Below, piece after piece: positions 23,299 through 34,740 of a stretch of 64,000 nt of DNA. This stretch comes from Grifola frondosa. Taxonomy: Eukaryota; Basidiomycota; Agaricomycetes; Polyporales; Grifolaceae. Position numbers and translations under genes: made by a program. A model generated the notes under the pieces. It ran no database searches and had not been told where the DNA came from. It saw only the letters and a program-made list of their open reading frames with translations. The stretch is taken from contig LUGG01000002.1 of assembly GCA_001683735.1 (NCBI GenBank), positions 434,001-498,000 on the forward strand, read 5' to 3'. Numbering within the stretch: the first letter of the stretch is position 1; each line of letters opens with the position of its first letter.

Positions 23299-23976
23299 TC
23301 AGACCTCCGTAACGGAGCTCGATCGAGCTCGCTTTCCGCTCAGCTCACATATGACATCTCCAATCTTGCACACTTCCGCAAAACCGAATCGCAGGTTGTC
23401 CATGCTTGCGCGATGACTTTGCGCATCTACGGTTGCGCACCCATCGTCGAGCATGACCACGTTCCAATCACGACAGAACGCTGCGCGTGCAGTCGTCTCA
23501 CAGCACAGGTTCGTCATGGTTCCTGCGACGACCACTGTCGTAACGTCTGCATCGCGCAAGCGTTTCTCGAGATCTGTGTGGAGGAACGCGTCGTACGTGT
23601 CCTTGCTACTCAGACGCTCGCTCCGGTGCGCGACCACATCCAGCGCCGCCATGAGTTCCCAACTCTTTGAAAACCGCAGGATAGAATCTAACACGGCATA
23701 GGAAGAAGGAGCATAATGGAATTAGCGTGCGATTCCGAATTATTGCTCAGAGGCACTATGGGTGTGCGTACCTTTCCCGGGCGGTCCCCATCGACGTACG
23801 AGCGTACCCCTGTCGTTGGGGAGATGCCCGTGTTGTGTGAATATGACTGGGAGGTCCATCTCATGGTATAGCGCAATGAGGGGGAGCAGGCGATCCACTA
23901 GATGGCCTGCGACGTCTTCAAAATGAATTTGCATATCAATCACGAGGAGTGCAGAGTGCGGAAGGTCGGCCTCCAT
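23299..23976 (-). CDS. Isochorismatase-family (cysteine hydrolase) protein
   Basis: Exon 1 is 23772-23976 and exon 2 is 23299-23687, split by an intron with a GTACGC donor and TTAG acceptor. The joined frame is 197 aa. The N-terminal strand ALLVIDMQIHFED carries the family's catalytic Asp. SSKDTYDAFLHTDLE supplies the Lys and VVVAGTMTNLCCETTARAAF the nucleophilic Cys in its usual G-x-x-TNxC-x-xTAR context, so the Asp-Lys-Cys triad is complete. The size fits the family (about 180-220 aa). The substrate is unknown; isochorismate is only one of many. It is divergently transcribed from an alcohol dehydrogenase about 0.78 kb away. A truncated copy of exon 1 lies at about 26.63-26.83 kb. Confidence 0.88.
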
Positions 23977-24752
23977 GATCCCAACCTGAACTGAACGCAA
24001 GTTGAGGCCTGAGGACTCGTTGACAAGAGATGTCAGGTGCTAACTGCTTCCATGCGTTACAAGTACTGGGGGGCGTCAAATGATCACGATCGTCGTACCG
24101 AATTGGTATCTGTGTGATAAGCGCATCTCAACTTTAGGGATCGAGTTTCCCACGAACATGGTAATCTGGCTAGATGAGCGCGCATGACGAGTCTACATGG
24201 CAATTGACAGTACTTCAAGGATACACCGTCCAGTGTCGCACGAGTAATGCTAATTCGCCTCTCCATTAGGGGCGCGATCACAGTACTTTAGATTTCAAAG
24301 CTTCAAGCGCAAGTATTTCGGAACTCCAAATCTGGTTGGAGACACGCAACTCGAGGGGTTTCGTACCATGGATCACTCGATTTATCATGTTAGAATCCTT
24401 GCAGGGCTTGCATCGTCATGTTCACTGACAGACTTTGCGGCACTCAGCACTAGGCGTTTTCTTATTGCCGACCATGTGCTTATGAAGAACCTCCGCTGCT
24501 TCAACTCCCTTCACATGTCTTTGACGGTTCCAAGACTCAGTCTACGATTAATTGAGAGGAGCTGCTTCTTCTCCTGGCTCGGACCGCATGCCTCGTCAAT
24601 TGCATTATACATCAATCGTTTCCCGCGCTCACGCCGGCTTCTTGGACAGTTCAATACCCGATGGTGCTATCTCAGCCAGGTATAAATATTGGTGCTAAGT
24701 GTGTGCACTGCTGCCGCAATTCCTTTTGACTTGACATCTACAATTATCTATT
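23977..24752. other. Divergent intergenic region, isochorismatase / ADH copy 1
   Basis: No gene. It is partly repeated at 26.83-27.64 kb as the corresponding part of the tandem duplication. It holds the ADH TATA box at 24681. Confidence 0.6.
24681..24690 (+). promoter_or_regulatory. TATA box of ADH copy 1
   Basis: TATAAATATT, 72 bp upstream of the ATG at 24753. It is identical in the second copy (27570). Confidence 0.65.
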
Positions 24753-26369
24753 ATGGCCTCTGCTCAGATGGTGCCCACAGTCACTCGTGCCGCTGTTATT
24801 CGACAGCTCGGCGACACTACGGAGTTAACGGCCGAGTACCCATTGAAACAACCCTCACAGCTGGCACCGGGGAATGTATTGTGAGATTGGTTTGCTCAGG
24901 GTAAGTTCTCATCCGCGAACCTTCAAGCTATTTTCGAGGTTCAAGTTTCAACTGCTATTGCTTTTCAGAGTATGTCACTCTGACTTGCATTGGATGGCAG
25001 GCGAGTTGATGTTGAGGCCACGCCTCCCAAGCGTTGGCGGGCATGAAGGAGTGGGCAACGTCGTTGCCATCGGAGCGAACACGATAAACGACAGTATCAA
25101 GATTGGAGACAGGGTTGGCGTCAAATATGTCATGGACACTTGCGGACGCTGTGGCATGTGCCGTTCTGGCCTCGAGCAGCGTGAGCCTTACGAGAATTGC
25201 ACATGACCTTCCTGGTTTCGAATTACTCTTTCGGACAGATTGTGCCGAAGTGAAAACGGCAGGATTCCGCTTGGATGGCACGTTCGCTGAATACGTCGTA
25301 GGTTATTCTCATAAATCTGCCGCCAAGAAGCGAGATAACCTTCAATCTAATAGGTGGGGTATGTGGACCATCTTGTACCTATCCCGAAGGAACTTTCCAG
25401 CGCTGCTGCTGCGCCAATCCTGTGCGCCGTAAGTTATGTATTGTGCAATGTCATATACTACTCAACGACTTTGTAGGGCGTGACTGTGTACAAAGCATTG
25501 AAGCAGTCCAATACAACTGCCGGGAACTGGATCGTCATCACCGGCGCTGGTGGTGGCCTTGGCCATCTGGGTTTGTTCATTCACGCACATGTATACGTTC
25601 ATTCCTCATATGGAATCCTCAAGCTGTTCAATACGCTGTGGCTATGGGACTCCGTGTTGCTGCTGTCGGTGTGTTTTATAGGACAAACTCACTAAAGACC
25701 GGTTGCTGACATTTATCAGATACGGGTGAAAAGAAACGCAAGTTGTGCCTCGACCTCGGCGTGGAGAAGTGGATCGACTTCAAGGAATCTAATGTCGTGG
25801 AAGTTGCAGGCGAAATAGCGCCGGAAGCCGTGCTTGTGCTTACGCCTATCGTGCGTTATATGGATCCCTGCATAATATCGTGACAATGACTTTTGATCAC
25901 TAAACAAACAGATTCCGACTTATATACAAGCTGTGCAATATGTCAGACCACATGGCACGGTAGTCTGCGTCGGCATCCCCAGCGAGTCGCTCTCTAACTT
26001 CTCGTTGGAGCTAATGATCTTCAAAGTGAGCGTTTTGTGCTGCTTGCAACCACTAGGCTGAACTACCAACTTTCAGGGCGTGAAGTTGGTCGGAACGCTT
26101 TTTGGGTATACTATCCATTGTTACGTATTCACAATTGCGTTGTTCACCCATTCGTCCCAGAAATTACCAAGATGCCCTCGAAGCACTAGACTTTGCGGCT
26201 CGAGGGAAGGTACGTCCTCATTACCATGAGCGCCCAATTGAGGAGATCAATAGGTGCGTGATGCAGGCTTCACTGGATCACTGCCGGCTTATTTGGGAGG
26301 TGCCTTCGCAGTGTGATGGAAGAGCTCCGCGCGGGGACATATGCTGGACGTGCAGTGGTGACGTTCTGA
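24753..26369 (+). pseudogene. Zinc-type medium-chain alcohol dehydrogenase, copy 1 (one G missing in exon 1)
   Basis: Eleven exons can be chained: 24753-24900, 24969-25180, 25239-25297, 25354-25428, 25477-25570, 25624-25668, 25720-25850, 25912-26025, 26077-26105, 26161-26253 and 26300-26369. All phases agree except in exon 1, where the frame PLKQPSQLAPG must slip by one base at CCGGGGAATGT to continue into VRLVCSGVCHSDLH. With that one base the product would be 356 aa, normal for the family. Catalytic zinc ligands sit in VCHSDLH and GGHEG. The structural zinc site is CGRCGMCRSGLEQHC, and NAD binding is at GAGGGLGHLG. The expected role is cytosolic NAD-dependent oxidation of primary alcohols, by homology. 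Listed as pseudogene only because of the missing base, which copy 2 shares. Confidence 0.8.
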
Positions 26370-26519
26370 ATCGCCCATGGTCACAGGACCTAACCAACAT
26401 CGCCAACGTGTATTTTTCTTTATTTCTTGGAAATAAAGTTGTGGCGACGTGTACGATTTATGTGTATTTAACGGGATCCGAAGACTTTGACTCTTCTAAG
26501 AAGCTCTAAACTACGGTCG

Positions 26520-26630
26520 CTTCTCGTCACCACAGATCAGCATTTGTGACAATGTTGTTATACAGTGGTCTGCACTCTCCCTTTTCACGTCATCTCCCAC
26601 ATTGCGATTCTGCGCACGTCGTCCGCTCCC
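26520..26630 (-). pseudogene. Fragment of Bem46-like hydrolase exon at duplication scar
   Basis: On the minus strand, about 70 bp (GGACGACGTGCGCAG... GATGACGTGAAAxGGGAG) match the hydrolase exon at about 29878-29945. It abuts the isochorismatase exon fragment directly. Confidence 0.65.
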
Positions 26631-26838
26631 CATCGATGTACGAGCGTACCCCGGGCGTTGGGGAGATGCCCGTGCTGTGTGAATATGACTGGGAGGTCCA
26701 TCTTACGTATAGCGTAATGAGGGGGAGCAGGCGATCCACTAGATGGCCTGCGATCCTCAAAATGAATTTGCACATCAATCACGAGGAATGCAGAGTGCGG
26801 AAGGTCGGCCTGCATGATCCCAAATCCTGGGAACTGGA
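26631..26838 (-). pseudogene. Truncated isochorismatase exon 1 copy
   Basis: Matches 23772-23976. The start MQADLPHSAFLVIDVQIHFED is followed by a 2-bp and then a 1-bp deletion that scramble about 15 codons, then MDLPVIFTQHGHLPNARGTLVHRWG resumes in frame. Exon 2 with the catalytic Cys is absent. Downstream sequence is hydrolase-derived. Non-functional. Confidence 0.85.
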
Positions 26839-27644
26839 CCTTGAGGAGTTGACAAAAGGTGTGAGGTGCTACTAGTAACTGGCGGGCGGGCGCCGCCACT
26901 GCTTTGTGGCCTGGAACGCCCGGGGGCGTCAAATGATCACGATCGTACCGAATTGGGAATGTGTTGTGATGGGCTTCGCAGCAACAGCTTTCAACTTTCA
27001 CCAACGACCTGTCCATGGGAATCCGCATCTATCCTTAAGGATCCTTACAATGTTTTACGGATCGAGTTTCCCACGAACATGATCTGGCTAGATGAGCGCG
27101 CATATCGAGTCTAGATACATGACAAGTCATCTGACAATTCCACAGTCGCACGGGACGCGATCACAGTACTTCGGCTTCAAAGCCTCAAAGCCTCAAAGCT
27201 CTTCAAGCTTCATCTTTACGCGAACAAGTACTTCGGAACTTTAAGTCTGGTTGATGCGAAAGAGGGATTTGTACCATGGGTTACCTGATTTTATCATGTT
27301 GAAATGTTTGCAGTGCTTGCATCGTCATGTTCACTCACGGACTTTGCGGTAAGCTCTAGGGGCTTTCTTATTAACGACCATGTGCCCATGAAGAGTCATC
27401 GCCCCCTTTGTTCACATGTCTTTTAGCGATGGCGGTGAGTCCAAGACTTGGGCTACCAGCTTCTTCTCGGACCGCAGGCTTCGTTAATCGCATTATACAT
27501 CAGTCGTTTCCCGCGCTCACGTCGGCTTCTTGGACCATTCAAATACCCGATAGTGCTATCTAAAGCAGGTATAAATATTGGTGCGAGGTGTGTGGGCTGC
27601 TACTGCAATTCCTTCCAATAATTTGACATCTACAAGCATTGACG
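26839..27644. other. Intergenic region before ADH copy 2
   Basis: Diverged repeat of 23.98-24.75 kb; no gene. The TATA box is at 27570-27579. Confidence 0.55.
27570..27579 (+). promoter_or_regulatory. TATA box of ADH copy 2
   Basis: TATAAATATT, 75 bp before the ATG at 27645, in the same position as in copy 1. Confidence 0.65.
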
Positions 27645-29266
27645 ATGACTTCTGCTCCGATAGTACCCACAGTCACTCGCGCCGCTGTTATTCGACAGCT
27701 CGGCGATACTACGGAGTTAACGGCCGAATACCCATTGAAACAGCCCTCACAGCTGGCACCGGGGAATGTCTCGTGAGGTTGGTTTGTTCAGGGTAAGCTC
27801 TCATCCGCGAACCTTCAAGCTACTCTCGACATTCATTGCTATTGGCTTTTCTCAGAGTATGTCACTCTGACTTGCATTGGATGGCAGGCGAGTGGAGGTT
27901 GAAGCCACGCCTTCCAAGCGTTGGTGGGCATGAAGGAGTGGGAAATGTCGTCGCCATCGGAGCGAACACGATAAACGACAGTATCAAGATCGGAGACAGG
28001 GTTGGCGTCAAATATATCTTGGACACTTGCGGACGTTGTAGCATGTGTCGTTCTGGCCTCGATCAGCGTGAGCCTTACAAGAATTGCACGTCCCAGTTCT
28101 GAATTACCCTTGCACACAGATTGCCCCAAAGTAAAGACGGCAGGATTCGGCTCGGATGGCACGTTTGCTGAATATGTCGTAAGTTGCTCTCATAAATCTG
28201 CCATCGAGAAGCTAGATAAATTTCGATCTCATAGGTGGCATATGTCGACCATCTTGTACCTATCCCGAAGGAACTCACCAGTGCTGCTGCCGCACCGATC
28301 CTGTGCGCCGTAAGTTATACATTGTGCAATCTCATTTGGTCCATTACTCAGTGACTTTGTAGGGCCTGACAGTATACAACGCGTTGAAGCAGTCCAATAC
28401 GACTGCGGGGACTGGGTCGCCATCACAGGTGCTGGCGGTGGCCTTGGCCATCTGGGTTTGTTCATTCACTCACTTATATCCATTCATTCCTCATACGGAG
28501 ATCTCAAGCTGTCCAATACGCTGTGGCTATGGGACTCCGTGTTGTTGCCATCGGTGCGTTTCATAGGACAAACTCACACTACAGACCAGTTGCTGATGTT
28601 TAGTAGATACGGGTGATAAGAAACGCAAATTGTGCCTCGACCTCGGCGTGGAGAAATGGATTGACTTCAAGGAATCCAATGTCGTAGAAGTTGCAGGTAA
28701 AATAGCGCCACACGCAGTGCTCGTGCTCACGCCTATCGTGCGTTATATGGATCCCTGCATGATATCATGACAAGAACTTGATCACTAAATAAACAGATTC
28801 CGGCTTATATACAAGCTGTGCAATATGTCAGACCACATGGCACGGTAGTCTGCGTCGGCCTCCCAAGCGAGCCGCTCTCTAACTTCTCGCTGGAACTAAT
28901 GATCTTCAAAGTGAGCATTTCGTGGCTGCGAGCTTGCCATCACTATACTGAACTATCCACTTATCAGGGCGTGAAGCTGGTCGGAACGCTTCTTGGGTAT
29001 ATCCATTGTCACGTATCCGCGATAGCCTTGCTCACCCGTTCGTCCCCCAGAAACTACCAAAATACCCTCGAAGCGCTAGACTTTGCGGCTCGGGGGAAGG
29101 TACGTCCTCATTACCATGAGCGCCCGATCGAGGAGATCAATAGGTGCGTGATGCTCTCCTGGTTACCGTCAAGGCTTCACTGGATCGCTGACGGGACGTG
29201 CTTTCGAAGTGTGATGGCGGAGCTCCGCGCGGGACATATGCTGGACGTGCAGTGGTAACGTTCTGA
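27645..29266 (+). pseudogene. Zinc-type alcohol dehydrogenase, copy 2 (at least three frame breaks)
   Basis: Tandem duplicate of 24753-26369 with the same exon plan and the same missing G after LAPG (about 27767). It has two further breaks: a missing base near 28411 before the nucleotide-binding glycine motif (GCGGGGACTGGG), and a missing G near 29231 in the last exon (GCGCGGGACAT against GCGCGGGGACAT in copy 1). Structural zinc residues CGRCSMCRSGLDQHC and the catalytic-site CHSDLH and GHEG are intact. More decayed than copy 1, so probably non-functional unless the breaks are sequence errors. Confidence 0.8.
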
Positions 29267-29702
29267 CACTTGGTCGCAGGACCTAATCAGGGGCTTGGTG
29301 GAATCAGCATGTACTTTTCTTTGTACCTTGACGATGAGCGTTGAACATTGTAGCGACACGTACACGTATTCACGGGATCCGGAGACTTTGACTCTTCCAC
29401 GAAGCTCTAAATTACCATCGCATCGCATCGTGGTACGCGCAAGTCACATTATCAGAAGGATGAAATACGGTGATTAGATGGGAATTGATTGATCTGGAAT
29501 AGGCTTATGCCGGTTTTTTTTGGTCTGTCCCTAAATCATCAATGTCAATTTACTCGTCTCCATTTGCTCCCACGCAGCGTTGAGCTTTGAACCCTCGGAT
29601 ATCGACCCTATAGTACAGACATGAAAACTCGCATATAAAAATACGAAGATGACAAGAAGTCTGAAGGCAAGCTACTGATGAAAAACAGACCAATAGTCAG
29701 CT
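29267..29702. other. Spacer between ADH copy 2 and hydrolase (tail to tail)
   Basis: Convergent 3' regions. The first 150 bp match the sequence after ADH copy 1. A T-run lies at about 29513-29520. No gene. Confidence 0.5.
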
Positions 29703-31386
29703 TCACGTATCCTCAAACACTCCACTCCTAAGACGTGCCACGAATTCCGCCACGGTAGCCCAGTACCGATGCTGTACACAGGTATCATCTGCGACACCAT
29801 TGTGTCAGTAATTTGTGCACGACCTCGGAAACCGGACGCATTACGTACTATGCATGCCTTCTCGAACTCAACAAACTGAGAGTGGCCTGCACACTCCCTT
29901 TCACGTCATCCTCCAAATTGGCCCTCTGCACACGTCGTCCGCCGATCGTTCTCTGCTGCACTATTTCCCACAAACCCTGCATGTGTTCGCGGGGAACGAC
30001 CTCATCGCGCACCCGCTCAGCAGCAGCATCGGTGTGTCGCGCGGGATGAGGGGTATCTTGGATGCAGAGTCCCACTTCTGGTGACACAGGAATGCAAATG
30101 GGCCGAGGACCGGCAGCGCGCTGGGTACAAGACGCGGAAGTGAGAGAAACGTGTTTTCTAGAATCAGCGCACGGATCTAGCGATGACATATGCAGAGGGC
30201 GCAGTTAGTGTGTGCTGGGCAGAGAAAGTGCAAGTAAACGCACAGTTTGGGGGTTCCGACTCGCGAGGTCGATGGCAACGGCACCGCCGAGGGATTGACC
30301 ATACAATATCTTCGAGAAGGTTAGATTCATATCAGAGTGAAGAGATTAGACGATCGCAGCACGCACAATGGGGGTATGTGAAAGATACGGATGGGTCAGG
30401 ACATGATCTAGCGCGCACTGGGCATCTATGCGGATGCCTATTAACAATATCAGCGTAAGATTAATACACATCATACATATAATATGTGACCTTTCTCCGA
30501 CGGGTTGCCTTCCGACATACCATACCTGGATCAGAGTATATTTAGGCACTCTAAACTCCATGAAATAGCATAAAATTCACCCTCTGTATGACAGCATAAG
30601 AACGTTGCAGCGCATCTTGGCATAAAAGACCTTTGCAAGGGGTATGCGGTGTCCCAAATTGCCTCCGTTCCCGTGAAACATTAACACTGTAGGGCGTGCG
30701 GCGGCATACTACAAACGTAGTCAGCATTGATCAATGGTCAAGAATAAAAGGCTTTATATGGGAAAGAGGCGCAAAATCGATTGCGAAATGAATCATTATC
30801 TCGAGAATGATGATCACATCATTATGACCATCACATTGAATTCCACGCCGCCGGCAGTAATGGAAGGAGCGCAAATCTGTATGAATGCAACCGACCTCTT
30901 CATTTGTTTGCTGATCCTTAGTCTCTTCTTGAGTTACATTCACGAAGGGTAAGTCCTTCCGCTGCACCATCAAATAGCATCGAAGCTTTACACCATCTAT
31001 GGTGGTGAGCTGGAGATCTTGATAAGGCAGGTCAAAATCGGTGGGTACAGGGACCTCTGAGAGACCACGCACACCGCAGTCAGTCGCGTCTCAATCACGA
31101 GGGAGACTGTACGTACCTGTGCGCGAGCCAGGTGGGAATGCAGATGGATAGATTAGATAGTTTTGGCCGAAAAACAGTAGCCCAAACCCTATGGAGTGCG
31201 ATATTCGGTTAGACATCCCGGCCATGTGTTGAAACTCGTTCCAGTCGGCACTCACCGACGGTAGAGAGCCCCGCAGCTGTTGCCAAGGTGCCCTTCAATT
31301 TAAGGCTCGAAACTGAGTTTCAGCTGCGTAGCATAACGGATGCTCACTTTCGCAAAGTGCTCAAGAGATGGCAACAAATTGGACAT
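29703..31386 (-). pseudogene. Bem46/ABHD13-like alpha/beta hydrolase, decayed
   Basis: Many short exons on the minus strand can be chained from an ATG at 31386 (MSNLLPSLEHFAK, then GTLATAAGLSTV). Next come the membrane-anchor segment GLLFFGQNYLIYPSAFPPGS, the strand DFDLPYQDLQLTTIDGVKLR, the oxyanion-loop motif MFHGNGGNLGHR, YGMSEGNPSEKG, the nucleophile elbow LYGQSLGGAVAID, the acid loop DEVVPREHM, and the C-terminus DDTCVQHRYWATVAEFVARL with a stop at 29703. These match the single-pass ER/plasma-membrane serine hydrolases of the Bem46 family. Damage: a frame break before VRDEVVP (about 30018, GCGGGTGCG), no clean splice before the last exon, and NGVADDT where the family has NGxHNDT, so the catalytic His appears lost. 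Confidence 0.72.
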
Positions 31387-32740
31387 CTTCGAAGACCTGC
31401 GGCGTTAACGCACCAATACGGTGGCAAAGGTCACGGTGGCTGAGCAATGGACGCTCGATGTTGTTTGTTCATGTTAGGCTACAGCCTTAACGGCCCGGAT
31501 TTTGCCTTCAAGCGATTTTTTTTGGCCGCTGACATAGAAAATCAGGATTCCAACGCTGCTTCCATTTGTTCTTCTCATCTTCAAGTCCAATAACTTGTCA
31601 CCATTTCCTCGAAGCTCGCGAATATCGTAGCCTGAAGCAACTCGATATACCGAAGCTGTGGCAATTTGTGCAGCGTCCAGTCCAAACCAGACCCGTTCTA
31701 TATTGTCTGGTTTCTCTGGAAAATTATTGATATGTTCTCAGCCAACTCTCTAGTCGAGTCTCGCTTCCATCTCAATCGTTCGACTTTCATGTTTTGGCAG
31801 AAGACGGTGCCGGTTGCCATCCGAAGACTTCCGCGGGGACAAGGTACTTACGAGCTGTTTCAGTGCGAGAAGGTCAAGCTTCAAGGGCTGTCCGGCTTCC
31901 ATTCCTTTTATCACCTGCCTACAGTGGCGTAATTACGCTCGGCACGCTATTGCGTGCTCACTTCTGTGTCCTCGCTTCCGAGACTCCATCTCATCCTTCT
32001 AAAGCAAGCGCGCGCCCGTCTGGACAAGAATGCACAGGTTGAGCGTATTGTGCGAACCTTGTCTGCGAACCTTGTCTTGTGTCCCGCATGTCTAGTAGAG
32101 CCAAGAACATTAGCACCGCTTCAAGTGTTTTCGCCGTAGGCGTTTCGTACTGTGTGGAGCATCGTAGAACGTCGTCGATCAAACGATACTCGAGTCTCTA
32201 TGGGACCCAGAAGAATACTTATACATATTTAGTCATTTCGGCCAGCCGAGGGCTTGGCGAAACAAATTAACACGTCATCGTCGGTTCCGTCCCAAAAGAT
32301 GTTTCGTAGATCCCTCAGGGTCGTTCTCCATCCTATAGTCGCTGCACATGGCCGCCTATGGCTGCCTATGGTCGCAAAAAGCCTTCCCTACTCTCGTGGT
32401 AGAAATACACAGGCAAGTCCGTGTACAGTTTTGTTCATGAGACTTTACCTTGCATCGAGTGATCGATCTGTTATAATCAGGACTGATCCGCAATTGTACA
32501 GTATACCGCTTACGCTAAACGGCTTCTCTCGGTTAGCTATGCCAGACCAGTTTCAGAATGCATCTACCTCCATTCTTCCGTCAAACGAATGCAACCGGAA
32601 AGGGTCCGGCAAACGGTTGTCGGCCCTAAGCTTCCAGCCTTAAAACCCAGCACAACCTGGAATGCATCCCCATTGACTCTTCGTCGTCTGCTTCGTCTCA
32701 ACCACTTCATCCACTACCCACCACCCACATTCTTTTCACA
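31387..32740. other. 1.35 kb without a recognisable gene
   Basis: Short open frames on both strands resemble nothing and have no convincing splice pattern. A T-run is present at about 31517. The last 200 bp serve as promoter for the secreted protein gene. Confidence 0.45.
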
Positions 32741-33559
32741 ATGCTCTCCTTCAGCTCCCTCTCCCTCATCGCCACCCTGGCGCTCAGCGCGTTCACCTCC
32801 GCTTCACCCATCAACAGCGACTCCCTTGCCCCCGTTGCTGTCCCCGCCGTCCCTGCCGTCGCGATCCCTGCGGTCTCCGGCCTCGGCTCTCGCGACGCTG
32901 TCCGTAGTGTCCCCGTCATTCTCGCGGATGTCCAGACCAAGGTTACCACCTACACTCAGGAGCTGAGTGAGTCCTTTCTTTATTTTACATATTTTGTGGA
33001 TTCTGATTTCTCTTGCAGCGTTCATCACGCAAGCGAACGCCACTGTTGAAGTGCTCACTCCCATTGTGACCAACATCAAGGTGATCCTCACCGGGGCGCT
33101 CGTCGAGATCAACGGCCTTGTTGGCCAGCCCGCCGAGATTATCCTGGCTTCGGTCGATGGCACTGCCAAGGTCACCGTGGTCGAGCTCGCTAACATCATC
33201 TCCGGTCTACTCATTGTGAGTTTTGATGATAAAATCAATAGACTTGCGTTTAACGTCTTTTCCTAGATTGTCTTCGAGGCTCTTAATGCGGTTCTGGCTG
33301 TAGTCTCCATCACCGCTAAGGCCGCCGTTGTTGCTCTGCTTGGCACTGTTGGGTGCGTATTTGTGAATGCTCCGCGTGTTATCGTTTATTCACGATCAAT
33401 TACAGTGAAATCCTCGGCTGCCTCATCTGCGCGATTATCATGCTTGTCGGCGGTATCCTTACCGACCTTGTCTTCACCCTCAAGCCCCTTCTCGTCAGCA
33501 TCAGCACGATCCTCACCAACCTCAATGTTGTTGTCATTGTCTCTGTTCTGGGTCTCTAA
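32741..33559 (+). CDS. Small secreted hydrophobic protein, 220 aa
   Basis: Four exons: 32741-32966, 33019-33215, 33267-33352 and 33406-33559. All have GT-AG introns of 50-53 bp and consistent phase, 220 aa in total. The N-terminus MLSFSSLSLIATLALSAF is a clear signal peptide, followed by an Ala/Val/Pro-rich stretch. The rest is a Val/Ile/Leu/Thr-rich sequence with amphipathic runs, ending LVGGILTDLVFTLKPLLVSI and VVIVSVLGL. There are few cysteines and no catalytic motif. This pattern resembles a widespread family of uncharacterised secreted or surface proteins of Agaricomycetes. Function unknown; a surface or wall-associated role is only a guess. Confidence 0.85.
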
Positions 33560-34740
33560 GAGTGAGTTGATTCGACGTCTATTTCACCGCTCGAACTGAC
33601 GGTTGAAATTTGTAGTGTCTGACATATATCCATGACGGGATTGCTGAATGTATCCTAATAGTCAGTTAATCAAAGGGATTCTACGACTCTTGTTGTTTTG
33701 CGAGGGTGCCAATCATGCTGATCGTGTCACGATCGCAACACTGGTCACCCTTTGTTAAGGCGTTGAGTGTGAGGTTCTGTTTGGTGGGGTGCCGTTCCCA
33801 ACTAGTACAGCGCGACCACGTTCAGGGATGGCATTGGCTGTCTCATCGAATGTTGCAATTAGTTTTCATCAACTCCGCGTGTGTTGGAAGGTGTCGGAAA
33901 TTTTTATCGGCACCATGAAGGCAGGCTATGGCTTCAGTTATGGTTGCGGTGTGTCGATTCCTCTTAATAGGTCTATTGGTGAAATGGAGCTTGGACAGGG
34001 CCCACGAGAGAACCGAGCAAATGGAAGCGTATTGTACGTAGGTGAGTGCCATTATGACGTTGACATTGAACTTGAATCAAATTGAATCGTAATCTGAGGC
34101 CTTCACGATAAGTACACGAGCATGACCTCCCCGAGAATATGCGTGGGAAGAAGGTGGTCTTGAACAGGAAAGCGCTGTAATCAGAACCTCTTGGTCGAGT
34201 ATGTCAGCGCAACGTTGATCAAGGTCAAGCATCGCTTTGAAGTGCCCATGGAACATCACAGTATGCAAAATCTCACATGTCAGGATGCTGCAGATTGCCT
34301 ACTAATATGATTTGACTTCGCACTTTATCCGTCTGGCAGTGTCTATAGAGCCCTGATCTGACCCTCCGGCGATCCGTGACGGTAAGCGTGGATGAGATGA
34401 TTTTTCATCGTGAAGATGGATTGATGTTGGATGATCCTTGCGGTGAAGTGCATAGATGTGCATGTGAGTTCTGTCCTTCACGTTTGACGAGGCATCAGTG
34501 AGCTACGCTGACCATGGAGGGCCGAAGCGAACTTTTCTCAAACGGAAGCTCAACAGATGGTTTATTTTGCATTAATTATGCTGTGGTTATGTTTTGGCTT
34601 GAGCCACTGCGAGCATTGTGGCACTACGTACATATAGAATTCACGTGCATAGTGGCCCTACCTTCATTTTGTGCTTTGACCACCACCTCATCCTTGATAT
34701 TCTCATCACCCGTCTTCTCCACTATTCATCACAGTTGAAA
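33560..34740. other. 1.2 kb without a recognisable gene
   Basis: No open frame with family resemblance or splice signals on either strand. The final 100-150 bp lie upstream of the 34741 ATG. Confidence 0.45.

Noticed and set aside
31666..32270. Several 60-90-codon frames in the 31.4-32.7 kb gap
   Set aside because: No family resemblance, no splice signals, and frames overlap on both strands.
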